Below, one piece after another: positions 51,519-59,711 of a stretch of 64,000 nucleotides of DNA (position 1 is the first letter of the stretch; each line of letters opens with the position of its first letter). This DNA comes from Bacteroides cellulosilyticus. Lineage in GTDB: Bacteria; Bacteroidota; Bacteroidia; Bacteroidales; Bacteroidaceae. The translations under genes were made by a program, and so were the position numbers. The DNA lies in NCBI RefSeq assembly GCF_020091405.1, contig NZ_CP081903.1, positions 3,720,501 through 3,784,500 of the forward strand, given 5' to 3'. The notes under the pieces were generated by a model. The model was not told the origin of the DNA. It worked only from the letters and a program-made list of their open reading frames with translations, and did not search any database.

Positions 51519-52490
51519 TTATTTGCAAGCCTCTTCCATTTTTTGTATCACTTCCGGTGAGGGTAACCCCTCTGTCATTCCTGTCAGCAATAAACTGAAG
51601 TTATCGGCTAACACTTCTTCCGGGTCAATGATGTACTGAGTATTACGTCCCATTTTGTCATAAAAATCAGAGGCTTCGTTAATAGAGTAAACCACTGTCT
51701 TACCTTCTTTCTCAATCGCTTTGCAGGTATTCTTGTCGATGGGAACGAGGCCAATGTTGAGGTATTGGAAGAAGCTACCTCTCTCATAAGGGCTGGTTGA
51801 ATAAATAACCATGCAGCAATCTTTCTTTTCACCGTTGATGGTAAAAGTAGCATAGCTGTCGTGGCGGATAACATCCGGATTGGAGATAAACCGTTCTTTC
51901 AACTCTTCGGGAAATTCTATTTCCTTCGGAAGAATATTAAAACCGATGATGCTGTACATTTTCTTGCGGAAATCCGGATTGTTCCGGGTAAGGACGTGAA
52001 ATGCTTCATGTGCCAGCAATTTGATTGCATATTCGGGATGTTCGAGCAACCTGTCAATAAGTACGATGTAAGTATCTCGGGTGTATCCTCCCGCGCCACC
52101 TTCTTCTTTTATCGTTGATTTTATTAATCTGACTTCTTCAGGGAAAGGGAGTCTCAGGCTTTTTTCACGGATAATCTGATTGATGGATTGAGACGATTTC
52201 CGAAGCAAAGCCGTTTCCTCGTCATTCCAATTACGGGTCTGTGCGCCGGCAAACTGCAAATATCCCTGTTTTCCGCCTTCGATACCAACAGTGTGTGAAG
52301 CCAAATCAAATGAGCTCCATCTGCGGATATGCTCATCTTCTTTCTGAAGTAGGAGTGCGGCTTCTTCCTGTTTCAGGAAAGCAGGCGCAATGGTGTCGGA
52401 AGTAGAGTTTAGGGAACTTTGTTTTTTAGCTTCATGCGCACATGAAATGCTGAGGAGAGTAAATAAAGTGATTACACTTAATGCCTTCAT
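51519..52490 (-). CDS. Putative HExxH metallopeptidase lipoprotein
   Basis: I do not recognise a named family. The 323-residue protein has a lipobox (LLSISC) and a clear zinc motif, HEAFH, in KLLAHEAFHVLTRNNPDF (about residues 159-163). A possible third ligand is Glu in IIDPEEVLADNFSLL (about residue 288), 125 residues later, as in gluzincin-type peptidases. The segment YTRDTYIVLIDRLLEHPEYA precedes the motif. It could be a periplasm-facing or surface peptidase. It starts 15 bp after cutC and is cotranscribed with it. Confidence 0.6.
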   Translation of the reverse strand: MKALSVITLFTLLSISCAHEAKKQSSLNSTSDTIAPAFLKQEEAALLLQKEDEHIRRWSSFDLASHTVGIEGGKQGYLQFAGAQTRNWNDEETALLRKSSQSINQIIREKSLRLPFPEEVRLIKSTIKEEGGAGGYTRDTYIVLIDRLLEHPEYAIKLLAHEAFHVLTRNNPDFRKKMYSIIGFNILPKEIEFPEELKERFISNPDVIRHDSYATFTINGEKKDCCMVIYSTSPYERGSFFQYLNIGLVPIDKNTCKAIEKEGKTVVYSINEASDFYDKMGRNTQYIIDPEEVLADNFSLLLTGMTEGLPSPEVIQKMEEACK

Positions 52491-52505
52491 ATTGACTGTT
52501 TTAAA

Positions 52506-53267
52506 TTAATTCTTAATAGGATCGGTCAACGTCTTGATTGTCTTTTTTACACGTTCTACAGTAGTGATAGGGCGTTGATATTCTTCTATGTTCACAGTAC
52601 CCCCCATCGAAACAGTTCCGTTCCTATGCAGCATTTTGCTTTCGATGGTCTCTCTTGCTGAGAAGTGGAACTCCCGGATACCGGTTTCCATGGCGATGTG
52701 AGCGATATTATTTTCATTTATTCCGCAACCTGCCAATAGGATAATACGCCCGTCTGCCTGCTGCTGCAATTTCTTTAATAAAGGGATACCCTGTTCGGCC
52801 GTGGCCTGTGCACCGGAAGTAAGAATACGGTTACAACCTAACTCTATGATTTGCTCCAGCGCTTCCTGCGGATTGCGGCATACGTCGAAAGCACGATGGA
52901 ACGTTATGGACATGCCTTGTGATACTTCGATCAACTGCCTCATTAAGGACAGGTCTACATCTCCTTTAGCGGTAAGACAACCGAATACAACTCCGTCTGC
53001 TCCCAATCGACGGGCGTTGTCGATATCCTTCAGCATAATGCGTTGCTCGATAGGGGAGTACAGAAAATCTCCGCCACGGGGACGGATGATGACGTGCAAA
53101 AGAGTCTTTGTTAAGGCTTCCCGGGCAATGACGATATCTCCGTAGGATGGGGTAGTACCTCCTTCCGGTATTCCGGCACATAGCTCCACCCGGTTTGCTC
53201 CCCCTGCCTGTGCGGCAAGGCAACTCTCTACGGAGTTGGCACAAACTTCAAATTGATATGGCTCCAT
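52506..53267 (-). CDS. cutC: CutC-family protein
   Basis: The 253-residue TIM-barrel protein matches CutC: FEVCANSVESCLAAQAGGANRVELC, GGTTPSYG, HVIIRPRGGDFLYS, ADGVVFGCLTAKGDVD, ITFHRAFDVC and LLAGCGINENN. It was named for copper homeostasis in E. coli, though a direct copper role is disputed. The ATG at 53267 is preferred over a TTG nine bases upstream. The promoter is at 53301-53308. The metallopeptidase gene follows in the same transcript. Confidence 0.92.
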   Translation of the reverse strand: MEPYQFEVCANSVESCLAAQAGGANRVELCAGIPEGGTTPSYGDIVIAREALTKTLLHVIIRPRGGDFLYSPIEQRIMLKDIDNARRLGADGVVFGCLTAKGDVDLSLMRQLIEVSQGMSITFHRAFDVCRNPQEALEQIIELGCNRILTSGAQATAEQGIPLLKKLQQQADGRIILLAGCGINENNIAHIAMETGIREFHFSARETIESKMLHRNGTVSMGGTVNIEEYQRPITTVERVKKTIKTLTDPIKN

Positions 53268-53300
53268 AATTGACAATCAGGATTACTTGGTTTGTGGATG

Positions 53301-53308
53301 CAAAAATA
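53301..53308 (-). promoter_or_regulatory. -7 element of the cutC operon
   Basis: On the minus strand it reads TAttTTTG, 33 bp before the ATG at 53267. Confidence 0.55.
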
Positions 53309-53334
53309 AGAAACAGTTTCGTGAATAACAAAGA

Positions 53335-53376
53335 AAACAAAAAGAGGCAGGGATTTTTTGTTTCCCCACCTCTTTA
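53335..53376 (-). terminator. Terminator of the zapA-rny operon
   Basis: A stem AAAGAGG/CCTCTTT extended by GGGA/TCCC with a small internal loop is followed on the minus strand by TTTTTGTTTTCTTTG. Confidence 0.75.
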
Positions 53377-53399
53377 TCACTAATTTCAATCTTTACAAT

Positions 53400-54935
53400 T
53401 TATTTCGCATAACTTACTGCGCGTGTCTCACGGATTACCGTGATCTTCACTTGTCCCGGATACGTCATCTCATCCTGTATCTTCTTCGCGATTTCACCGG
53501 AAAGGTTTTCAGTCTGCTTGTCGTCAATCTTATCGGCACCAACAATTACGCGCAACTCACGACCTGCCTGGATAGCATACGTCTTCGTCACACCCGGATA
53601 GGCCATTGCCAACTGTTCCAGATCGTTCAGTCGCTTGATGTAAGCTTCAACAATTTCGCGGCGTGCTCCCGGACGGGCACCTGAGATAGCATCACATACC
53701 TGTACGATGGGTGCCAGAAGGCTCGTCATCTCCACTTCATCGTGGTGGGCACCGATAGCGTTGCAGATATCCGGTTTTTCCTTGAATTTCTCAGCCAGCT
53801 TCATACCATAGAGTGCATGCGGCAATTCCGGTTCTTCATCGGGCACTTTACCGATATCATGCAGCAATCCGGCACGTTTTGCTTTCTTGGGGTTCAGACC
53901 CAGTTCCGATGCCATCACAGCGCAGAGGTTGGCTGTTTCGCGGGCATGCTGCAACAGGTTCTGACCATAAGAAGAACGATATTTCATCTTACCGATAATA
54001 CGGATCAGTTCAGGATGCAAACCATGGATACCGAGGTCAATCGTAGTACGTTTACCGGTTTCGATGATTTCTTCTTCCACTTGCTTGCGTACCTTAGATA
54101 CAACTTCTTCGATACGTGCCGGGTGGATACGTCCGTCAGTCACCAACTGATGCAGTGCCAGGCGGGCAATTTCACGACGTACAGGGTCGAAAGCCGATAA
54201 TACGATAGCTTCCGGCGTATCATCTACTACAATTTCCACACCTGTTGCGGCTTCAAGTGCACGGATATTGCGGCCTTCGCGACCGATAATGCGTCCCTTG
54301 ATTTCGTCTGATTCAATGTGGAATACGGTCACTGAATTTTCAATGGCAGTTTCCGTAGCTACACGCTGTATGGATTGTATTACGATACGTTTTGCTTCTT
54401 TGCTGGCAGTCAGCTTGGCATCGTCCATGATGTCGTTGATGAAGGACTGTGCCTGCGTCTTGGCCTCTTCTTTCAAAGATTCGATCATGCGTTCTTTAGC
54501 TTCTTCGGCCGAGAGTCCGGAAATGGTTTCCAGTTTTTCGATCTCTTGCTGTTGCAGTTTATCCAGTTCGTCTTTCTTCTTGTCGATAATAACCAACTGG
54601 GCTTCCAGGTTTTCTTTCACCGCTTCAGCTTCCGACTTCTTACGCTGTATCTCTTCCTGGCGTTGGTTCAGCACCAACTCACGTTGTTTCAACTTGTTCT
54701 CCGCTTGCTGAATTTTCTGGTTGCGGATCGCTACTTCTTTCTCCAAGTCTGCTTTTTTGTTCAGGAACTTCTCCTTCACTTCGAGCAGCTTATTCTTCTT
54801 AATCACTTCCGCTTCAGTCTCGGCTTCTTTCAGGATGTTGTCATATTTGGACCTCAAGCCGTGCTTGAAGAACATGTACGACAGAAATCCACCGATAATG
54901 AAACAGGCAATGGATACTAGTATTGTTACTGTCAT
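53400..54935 (-). CDS. rny: Ribonuclease Y
   Basis: The 511-residue protein has an N-terminal membrane helix ([20 protein letters not shown]), a long coiled coil (~30-190), a KH domain ([31 protein letters not shown], ~210-270) and an HD domain with [10 protein letters not shown] (~357) and GAHHDEVE. This is the full RNase Y order. It starts mRNA decay at the inner membrane. The gene lies 138 bp downstream of zapA, with a strong hairpin in between. Confidence 0.96.
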   Translation of the reverse strand: MTVTILVSIACFIIGGFLSYMFFKHGLRSKYDNILKEAETEAEVIKKNKLLEVKEKFLNKKADLEKEVAIRNQKIQQAENKLKQRELVLNQRQEEIQRKKSEAEAVKENLEAQLVIIDKKKDELDKLQQQEIEKLETISGLSAEEAKERMIESLKEEAKTQAQSFINDIMDDAKLTASKEAKRIVIQSIQRVATETAIENSVTVFHIESDEIKGRIIGREGRNIRALEAATGVEIVVDDTPEAIVLSAFDPVRREIARLALHQLVTDGRIHPARIEEVVSKVRKQVEEEIIETGKRTTIDLGIHGLHPELIRIIGKMKYRSSYGQNLLQHARETANLCAVMASELGLNPKKAKRAGLLHDIGKVPDEEPELPHALYGMKLAEKFKEKPDICNAIGAHHDEVEMTSLLAPIVQVCDAISGARPGARREIVEAYIKRLNDLEQLAMAYPGVTKTYAIQAGRELRVIVGADKIDDKQTENLSGEIAKKIQDEMTYPGQVKITVIRETRAVSYAK

Positions 54936-54960
54936 TTCAATTTGTTTTAAGTATATATAA

Positions 54961-55030
54961 ATAAAAACGCACTGCAGAAAAGTCGCCTCCGTTCTCTGAA
55001 GGTCACTTTTACACAGTGCGCGGTTTTTTT
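54961..55030. terminator. Long stem-loop between zapA and rny
   Basis: CGCACTG (54968-54974) pairs with CAGTGCG (55014-55020), and inner segments AAAAGT/ACTTTT and CCT/AGG continue the stem. T or A runs flank both sides (54961-54967 and 55023-55029). On the minus strand it ends in TTTTTAT, so it may act as a partial terminator ahead of rny. Confidence 0.6.
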
Positions 55031-55073
55031 ATCTTTTGCTGGCTCTGGTGCTATTGAAAAGTCTTCCGGACGT

Positions 55074-55364
55074 TTACAGTCCTTTAAAGTATGTTTCCAA
55101 CACCTCGGTCAGTTCTTCTATCTTGTCGGCATACGGGCGGGTGTCGTTTCGGTTTTTCATTTTCAGGTTCTCCAAGGCAAATTGATAGGCCACCATGGCT
55201 ATAATCTTCTCAGGAGTCACATTCTGGTAATGTTCTCGATACGCATTGAGCCGTATATCCACCTGTTTGGCGGCTTCTCTCACCATTTCTTCCTCTTCAC
55301 GCGGTATGGTGAGGGGATAGGTGGTGCCAGCCATCTGTAGGTTTATCTTTATCTTATCGTTCAT
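55074..55364 (-). CDS. zapA: Cell division protein ZapA
   Basis: The 96-residue protein starts MNDKIKINLQMAGTTYPLTIPREEEEMVREAAKQVDIRLNAYRE, the normal ZapA N-terminal domain with I-x-G-x-x-Y-x-L, followed by a coiled-coil tail (NLKMKNRN...ELTEVLETYF). It bundles FtsZ filaments. Start 55364 is taken because upstream codons fall in the previous gene's end. It is the middle gene of the coiled-coil-zapA-rny operon. Confidence 0.88.
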   Translation of the reverse strand: MNDKIKINLQMAGTTYPLTIPREEEEMVREAAKQVDIRLNAYREHYQNVTPEKIIAMVAYQFALENLKMKNRNDTRPYADKIEELTEVLETYFKGL

Positions 55365-55372
55365 ACATCTCG

Positions 55373-55666
55373 TTATTCGTTCAACAAAGCGATGCATTTA
55401 TCGACTTCACGCACTAATTTGGACAATCGCAGTTTCGTCTCTTTTACGTCGCTGCCGTTAAGGCTGATTGTCATTGCTGTTTTTAGGTTCGTATAGTCAT
55501 CTTCCAAAGCTTCATATTCAGCATGTACCTGTTCGCATTCTTCTTGTTTGTTTTTTAGAAGTTGCTTTAGTTCAGCATTTTCGCGCCTCAATTCGTCATG
55601 TAAAAAGACTAAATGACGCAGTCTCGCTTCAAAGGTACTTAATCGCTTCTTTTCTTCGTCAGTCAT
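55373..55666 (-). CDS. Coiled-coil protein upstream of zapA
   Basis: The 97-residue protein (start MTDEEKKRLSTFEARLRHLVFL) is largely one coiled coil with ENAELKQLLKNKQEECEQVHAEYEALEDDY and a final KLRLSKLVREVDKCIALLNE. It is 8 bp upstream of zapA in an operon, the place held by coiled-coil ZapA partners (ZapB/ZauP-type) in other bacteria. A division role is therefore inferred from context only. Confidence 0.7.
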   Translation of the reverse strand: MTDEEKKRLSTFEARLRHLVFLHDELRRENAELKQLLKNKQEECEQVHAEYEALEDDYTNLKTAMTISLNGSDVKETKLRLSKLVREVDKCIALLNE

Positions 55667-55686
55667 TACTATACCAAAATTGTACA

Positions 55687-55694
55687 CAAAAATA
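55687..55694 (-). promoter_or_regulatory. -7 element of the zapA-rny operon
   Basis: On the minus strand it reads TAttTTTG, 20 bp before the ATG at 55666. Confidence 0.6.
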
Positions 55695-55807
55695 CAATTA
55701 ACTTGGAGATTACAAAAACTTTTCAGGAAAAAATGTTGCCTGTGTGTCGAAATAACATGAAAACGGTACTTATGCGGACTGAAAAGGGCTTGTCGGGCGG
55801 TGCCTAA

Positions 55808-56062
55808 AAACTAATCTCTGTCTTGCAAGAAACTAATCCCGGCACTGCGATAAACTAATATTTTCCTTGCATATTATTATTCATACAATAATTATTATAG
55901 TTTCTTACAATAATTGTTGTAAGAAAGAAATATAACTATTGTAGGAAACTTTTATATCTGTTGTACGAATAATAATATGCAAGGAAAATATTAGTTTATC
56001 GCAGTGCCGGGATTAGTTTCCTGCAAGGTCGGGATTAGTTGGTTATAGTTGCGGAATTAATT
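55808..56062. repeat. 22-bp repeat array arranged as a giant hairpin (array E)
   Basis: On the left, units at 55808, 55830 and 55852 share AAACTAAT; on the right, mirrored units end ATTAGTTT. The two sides form a perfect 54-bp inverted repeat (55829-55882 with 55967-56020) with an 84-nt AT-rich loop that itself contains TTACAA/TTGTAA. Pairing continues with mismatches outward to ACTAATC. No gene or promoter was seen in it. Confidence 0.92.
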
Positions 56063-56114
56063 CTTTTTGGAGCGAATTTTAATCAAAGTCAGGAGAACCG
56101 ATACGCGGACTATC

Positions 56115-56270
56115 ACCATTCCCCTCCTCCAGTTGGAGAAGGGGTGCCCAGAGGGCGGGGTGGTAGGTGAGAAAAAAGTCCCTTATTTCTATTAATAATC
56201 AGGTACTCGGTTGTTTCCTACCACCTCCCCCTTTCAGGGTACTCCGCCTTCCGGAAGGAGGAGAATGGAG
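56115..56270. repeat. REP-like GC-rich inverted repeat
   Basis: A left arm (about 56115-56168, ending GGGGTGGTAGG) is imperfectly complementary to a right arm (about 56215-56270, starting CCTACCACC). It completes the 777-bp non-coding gap between the coiled-coil gene and the DUF2141 gene. Confidence 0.7.
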
Positions 56271-56382
56271 ATAGTACTGTTGATTATTTGATTCTTTTTT
56301 CTCTCCTATAAATTAATTCCAAAGTATTTGCGCATCTCTGAAAACTTTCTTTCTGTTGTTTATAAATTAATTTATTAAATAA

Positions 56383-56413
56383 TTTGGTTTATAAAATAAA
56401 CTACTTATATTTG
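56383..56413 (+). promoter_or_regulatory. Complete promoter of the second DUF2141 operon
   Basis: TTTG (56383-56386), a 19-bp spacer and TATATTTG (56406-56413) match the Bacteroides -33/-7 promoter exactly. The ATG follows at 56472. Confidence 0.75.
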
Positions 56414-56471
56414 CATCGGAGTTCGAACCCGAAATGTATGATTATTGTAGAATTTTAATTGATGTACAGTT

Positions 56472-56846
56472 ATGAAAACAATTGGTTTTAAATGGGTTGC
56501 ATTATTTGTTGCATGCGTATGTGCTGTCTCGGTATCAGCACAGAGCGACTTGACAGTGAAAGTGAAGAACATTCGTTCTGCAAAAGGAAAGGTGATGATT
56601 GCTGCCGATAAGGGGCAATATGCAATGGTGGATGCTACGGGTGATACAGTAACACTTGTATTGAAAGAAGTACCTGAAGGAAAATGCAAATTGTATGTAT
56701 ACCACGATGAAAACGGTAATTATCAATTGGACAGAGTAGACGGTGTACCGACAGAGAATTGTGCGATTGTGGATTTAGACATGACAGTTGAAGCAAAAAC
56801 AATTGATGTCGAGTTGGCCGATCTGCGGAATAAAGCTAAAAAATAA
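56472..56846 (+). CDS. DUF2141 exported protein, second copy
   Basis: The 124-residue protein has a Sec signal (VACVCAVSVSAQ) and the DUF2141 pattern: LTVKVKNIRSAKGKVMIAADKGQYAM, VLKEVPEGKCKLYVYHDENGNYQLD and GVPTENC. Its DENGNYQLD loop matches the DENGNGKLD loop of the copy at 48361. The function is unknown. It has a perfect promoter and is followed after 4 bp by the first of several membrane-protein genes. Confidence 0.82.
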   Translation: MKTIGFKWVALFVACVCAVSVSAQSDLTVKVKNIRSAKGKVMIAADKGQYAMVDATGDTVTLVLKEVPEGKCKLYVYHDENGNYQLDRVDGVPTENCAIVDLDMTVEAKTIDVELADLRNKAKK

Positions 56847-56850
56847 TTTT

Positions 56851-57477
56851 ATGGAAGAGAAAGACATTATTATGGAAGACAAAGAATTGAACGAGCAAGA
56901 GAGTTTGAAACTTATCACTCAAATGATACAGAATACCCGACGTAATTTAGATACGGGTAGTGGAAATATGTTTTTGTTATGGGGATATGTTTCTGCAATA
57001 GTTACGTTGGTAGTTTTTGCAGGAATCTATTGGACGCGAAATCCTGTTTGGATGTGGGGCTTTTGGGGAATTCCGGTTTTAGGTTATCTCTTTAGCTTCA
57101 TACTGGTACGTAAGCAACGTAAGCTCGCAAAGTCGTATGGCGATAAGGTATTGAATGAAATGTGGCAAATCATGGGGCTGCTTTGTATTGCGATTGTACT
57201 TGGAGCAACGTTTACCAATCATTATGAGATAATTCTGCCGATATGCGCAATCCTTATTTCTCTAAGTAGCATTATAACCGGGAGCATAATTCGCTATACA
57301 CTCTTTTCCGGCTTCCCTGCTTTTGGGATTGCATTGGGACTGAATATGTTATTCAGCATTCTGGATAAGACTTCTTCCTATTTGTCATTGTTAGAATTTG
57401 TATTGGTGATTGTTTTTGCATTGATTATTCCCGGGCATATTCTGAATTATTGTGCAAGAAAGGATAATAAACGATGA
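56851..57477 (+). CDS. Four-to-five-helix membrane protein, paralog 1
   Basis: The 208-residue protein (start ATG 56851) opens with a soluble acidic helix ending ESLKLITQMIQNTRRNL. Five or six membrane segments follow (for example FLLWGYVSAIVTLVVFAG, YEIILPICAILISLSSII) with a final IIPGHILNYCARK. No known domain is recognised. It is paralogous to 58217-58798 over its whole length and shares the M-I/M-Q-N helix with 57474-58031. Its ATG lies 4 bp after the DUF2141 stop and its TGA overlaps the next ATG by 4 bp, so these genes form one operon. Confidence 0.7.
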   Translation: MEEKDIIMEDKELNEQESLKLITQMIQNTRRNLDTGSGNMFLLWGYVSAIVTLVVFAGIYWTRNPVWMWGFWGIPVLGYLFSFILVRKQRKLAKSYGDKVLNEMWQIMGLLCIAIVLGATFTNHYEIILPICAILISLSSIITGSIIRYTLFSGFPAFGIALGLNMLFSILDKTSSYLSLLEFVLVIVFALIIPGHILNYCARKDNKR

Positions 57478-58031
57478 GTACCGGATCATTAACAGCAGAA
57501 AAAGCTGATATATTTGAAGAGGGTAATATAGAGGCTATTACCCGAATGATGCAAAATCGCAAGAAGAATCAACTTTGGCTGGCAGTTACCTCACTAATGG
57601 TATTTTGCCTGTATTGGCTTTCTAATGTGGTGTTATGGGTACCTTGGAGTCATAGCACGCAATTGGGTATCATTTTGATGTTAACTGTAAATCCCGTCTT
57701 TTGGGGAGTAGGCATATATGTTTGTCTGGCTTGCGAAAGTGGAGTAAGGAATCTGATGAAGAAAGCTCTTCTGTTAGCCTTGATTGCGGTAGGAATATCT
57801 TTGCTTTCCGACTATCTGTTTTTTGCAGTATATATGAAGTCGAAGGACGTATGGCACATTACTACATTCTATGGTTATGCCTGGTTAGCCATACTGGCTT
57901 TGGGTGAAGCGTGCTTATTAAAGAAAAAATTGATGACTAAACAATATCCCGTAACGAAAAGGTTGTTTCTTGTGTTGGGCGTTGTCTTATTATTGTTGTT
58001 ATTTTCTTTATTTTATCTATTAACAGAATGA
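57474..58031 (+). CDS. Membrane protein, paralog 2
   Basis: The 185-residue protein begins MSTGSLTAEKADIFEEGNIEAITRMMQNRKKN, a variant of the LITQMIQNT helix of its neighbours, followed by about five membrane segments and the end LLLLLFSLFYLLTE. It starts inside the stop of the preceding gene (ATGA). It is more diverged than the other two paralogs. The function is unknown. Confidence 0.65.
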   Translation: MSTGSLTAEKADIFEEGNIEAITRMMQNRKKNQLWLAVTSLMVFCLYWLSNVVLWVPWSHSTQLGIILMLTVNPVFWGVGIYVCLACESGVRNLMKKALLLALIAVGISLLSDYLFFAVYMKSKDVWHITTFYGYAWLAILALGEACLLKKKLMTKQYPVTKRLFLVLGVVLLLLLFSLFYLLTE

Positions 58032-58035
58032 AAAA

Positions 58036-58122
58036 ATGGGAGCTTGGGTGATATATATGCTTGCGGGAAATTGGGCTTTAATGCTCTATTTGATATTAAA
58101 TGTATATGATTGGGAAAAGTGA
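58036..58122 (+). CDS. Possible 28-residue membrane peptide
   Basis: The frame MGAWVIYMLAGNWALMLYLI-LNVYDWEK begins 4 bp after the stop of the preceding gene and ends at TGA 58120-58122. It is one hydrophobic helix. Position and composition fit a translated small protein of the same operon, but there is no other support. Confidence 0.3.
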   Translation: MGAWVIYMLAGNWALMLYLILNVYDWEK

Positions 58123-58216
58123 TATATTAAAGAAAGGGAATCTTTGTGCTTTGGTAGGTAGCAGACAGAAGAGAAAGAATCCGGAATGTATATGATTAAA
58201 ATAATTTGTATTGAAT

Positions 58217-58798
58217 ATGGACAATAAGAAATTGAATGAGCAAGAGAGTTTAGAACTCATCACTCAAATGATACAGAATACAAAGTTCAAGATGGTGAAA
58301 AACGCCGGAACTCCTTTTTTAGTATGGGGCTACATGACTGTGGTGACCTCTTTGCTGGTTTGGTATCTCCTGAAAGAAACCGGCAATTATAACTGGCAGT
58401 TTTTATGGTTTCTGATGCCGGCTGTTTCTTACCCGGTCACTATCTACAGTCAGAGGAAAAAGCAAAGGATGGCAAAAACATATATCGACCGGATAGTAGG
58501 ATATGTATGGGTAGTCTTCGGGCTATGCGGATTGCTGATTTCATGTGTATCTATGATCTATTGGAGTCTGCCTATACTCTTTGTAATCCTGTTGATGATG
58601 GGGATGGGAACTACTTTAACCGGGCTGATTATAAACATGAGGCTGGTTACGGTAAGCGGTGTGCTGGGTATATTTGCATCATTGGGTTGTTTGTATATAG
58701 ACAAGTTTGACCAGATTTTGCTTTTTGCTTTAGCCTTTGTCTTCATGATGGTTATCCCGGGACACTATTTGAACATAATGTCAAAACGAGGAGTTTAA
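58217..58798 (+). CDS. Membrane protein, paralog 3
   Basis: The 193-residue protein starts MDNKKLNEQESLELITQMIQNTKFKM. Over the first 55 bases its DNA is nearly the same as 56881-56935, although the rest is much more diverged. Five membrane segments follow, ending VIPGHYLNIMSKRGV like IIPGHILNYCARK in paralog 1. The function is unknown. The winged-helix regulator gene begins 38 bp after its stop. Confidence 0.7.
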   Translation: MDNKKLNEQESLELITQMIQNTKFKMVKNAGTPFLVWGYMTVVTSLLVWYLLKETGNYNWQFLWFLMPAVSYPVTIYSQRKKQRMAKTYIDRIVGYVWVVFGLCGLLISCVSMIYWSLPILFVILLMMGMGTTLTGLIINMRLVTVSGVLGIFASLGCLYIDKFDQILLFALAFVFMMVIPGHYLNIMSKRGV

Positions 58799-58803
58799 TG
58801 TAT

Positions 58804-58811
58804 TATCTTTG
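58804..58811 (+). promoter_or_regulatory. -7 element of the winged-helix regulator gene
   Basis: TAtcTTTG begins 5 bp after the stop of paralog 3 and 33 bp before the ATG at 58837. Confidence 0.6.
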
Positions 58812-58836
58812 CACTATAAAAAAATAGAAAGAAAGC

Positions 58837-59121
58837 ATGTTTAAAGAACTGAACCCCTTACTGCATTCCGAACTGCGCTTGGCGGTGATGTCGTTGCTTA
58901 TTGGTGTCGAAGAGGCAGACTTTGTCTTTATCCGGCAACAGACGGGAGCAACGGCGGGCAACCTCAGCGTGCAGATTGATAAACTCAATAAAGCGGGGTA
59001 TGTGGAGGTGACGAAGACGTTCAAGGGAAAGATGCCTTGCACTATCTGTAAGATTACGCCACAGGGAGTAGACGCTTTTGAAGAGTATGTGGAAGCACTG
59101 AAAACATATATTATAAAATAA
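58837..59121 (+). CDS. Small winged-helix transcription regulator
   Basis: The 94-residue protein is one winged helix of the HTH_27/ArsR-MarR-like type: MFKELNPLLHSELRLAVMSLL, FVFIRQQTGATAGNLSVQIDKLNKAGYVEV (recognition helix) and a KTFKGKMPCTICKITPQGVDAFEEYVEALK wing and dimer helix. Such regulators commonly sit beside genes of membrane proteins like those upstream, and probably repress them. The stop codon overlaps the GNAT start (TAATG). Confidence 0.8.
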   Translation: MFKELNPLLHSELRLAVMSLLIGVEEADFVFIRQQTGATAGNLSVQIDKLNKAGYVEVTKTFKGKMPCTICKITPQGVDAFEEYVEALKTYIIK

Positions 59122-59615
59122 TGAAAGCAGACTTTATGATCAGAGTAGCTCTGCAGTCGGATACTGTTGAGCTGAAACAATTATTTCAGAATACCGTTCT
59201 CGCGATAAATAGACGCGATTACTCACAGGCGGAAGTTGAAGACTGGGCATCGTGCGGAGATAACCTTGCTAATATAAAAGATATGATAAAGACCCACTAT
59301 TTTATTGTAGCTGTTAATCAACAGTCGGAAATCGTAGGTTTTTCATCTATCACTCCGCAAGGTTATTTACACTCTATGTTTGTGCACAAGGATTTTCAAG
59401 GCAAAGGCATTGCTATAATGCTTTTGAATGAAATAGAACAGTATGCAATTACAAATGGGATTATGCGGATTACATCAGAAGTGAGTTTAACAGCCCGCCC
59501 TTTCTTTGAAAAAAGAGGTTATATAGTGGAGGAAGAGCAAAAGCGCAAGGCTAATCAGCTTTCTCTTACTAATTTCTGGATGGCTAAACAAATGATATAT
59601 CCGGAAAACTTATAG
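59121..59615 (+). CDS. GNAT-family N-acetyltransferase
   Basis: The 164-residue protein has the GNAT acetyl-CoA motif A: YLHSMFVHKDFQGKGIAIMLLNEIEQYA (Q/R-x-x-G-x-G/A appears as QGKGIA), preceded by VAVNQQSEIVGFSSI and followed by SLTARPFFEKRGYIV. It is a soluble transferase of unknown substrate. Its first ATG overlaps the stop of the regulator gene; an alternative Met is 15 bp later (59136). Confidence 0.85.
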   Translation: MKADFMIRVALQSDTVELKQLFQNTVLAINRRDYSQAEVEDWASCGDNLANIKDMIKTHYFIVAVNQQSEIVGFSSITPQGYLHSMFVHKDFQGKGIAIMLLNEIEQYAITNGIMRITSEVSLTARPFFEKRGYIVEEEQKRKANQLSLTNFWMAKQMIYPENL

Positions 59616-59711
59616 AATAGACAGAAATCAGATTGAAGTTTTCCGATACTATTCTCTTTTTCTTGTAACATTCTGGAGTGGCCCGTATCTAAAGGAAAAA
59701 CTTTAGAATAT

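Noticed and set aside
54936..55073. 6S RNA between zapA and rny
   Set aside because: No promoter element precedes it and the gap is only 138 bp; a simple stem-loop explains the structure.
55829..56020. Invertible (phase-variable) promoter between inverted repeats
   Set aside because: The 84-nt loop holds no TAnnTTTG element in either direction and no invertase gene is nearby. The arms are also much longer than usual invertase sites.
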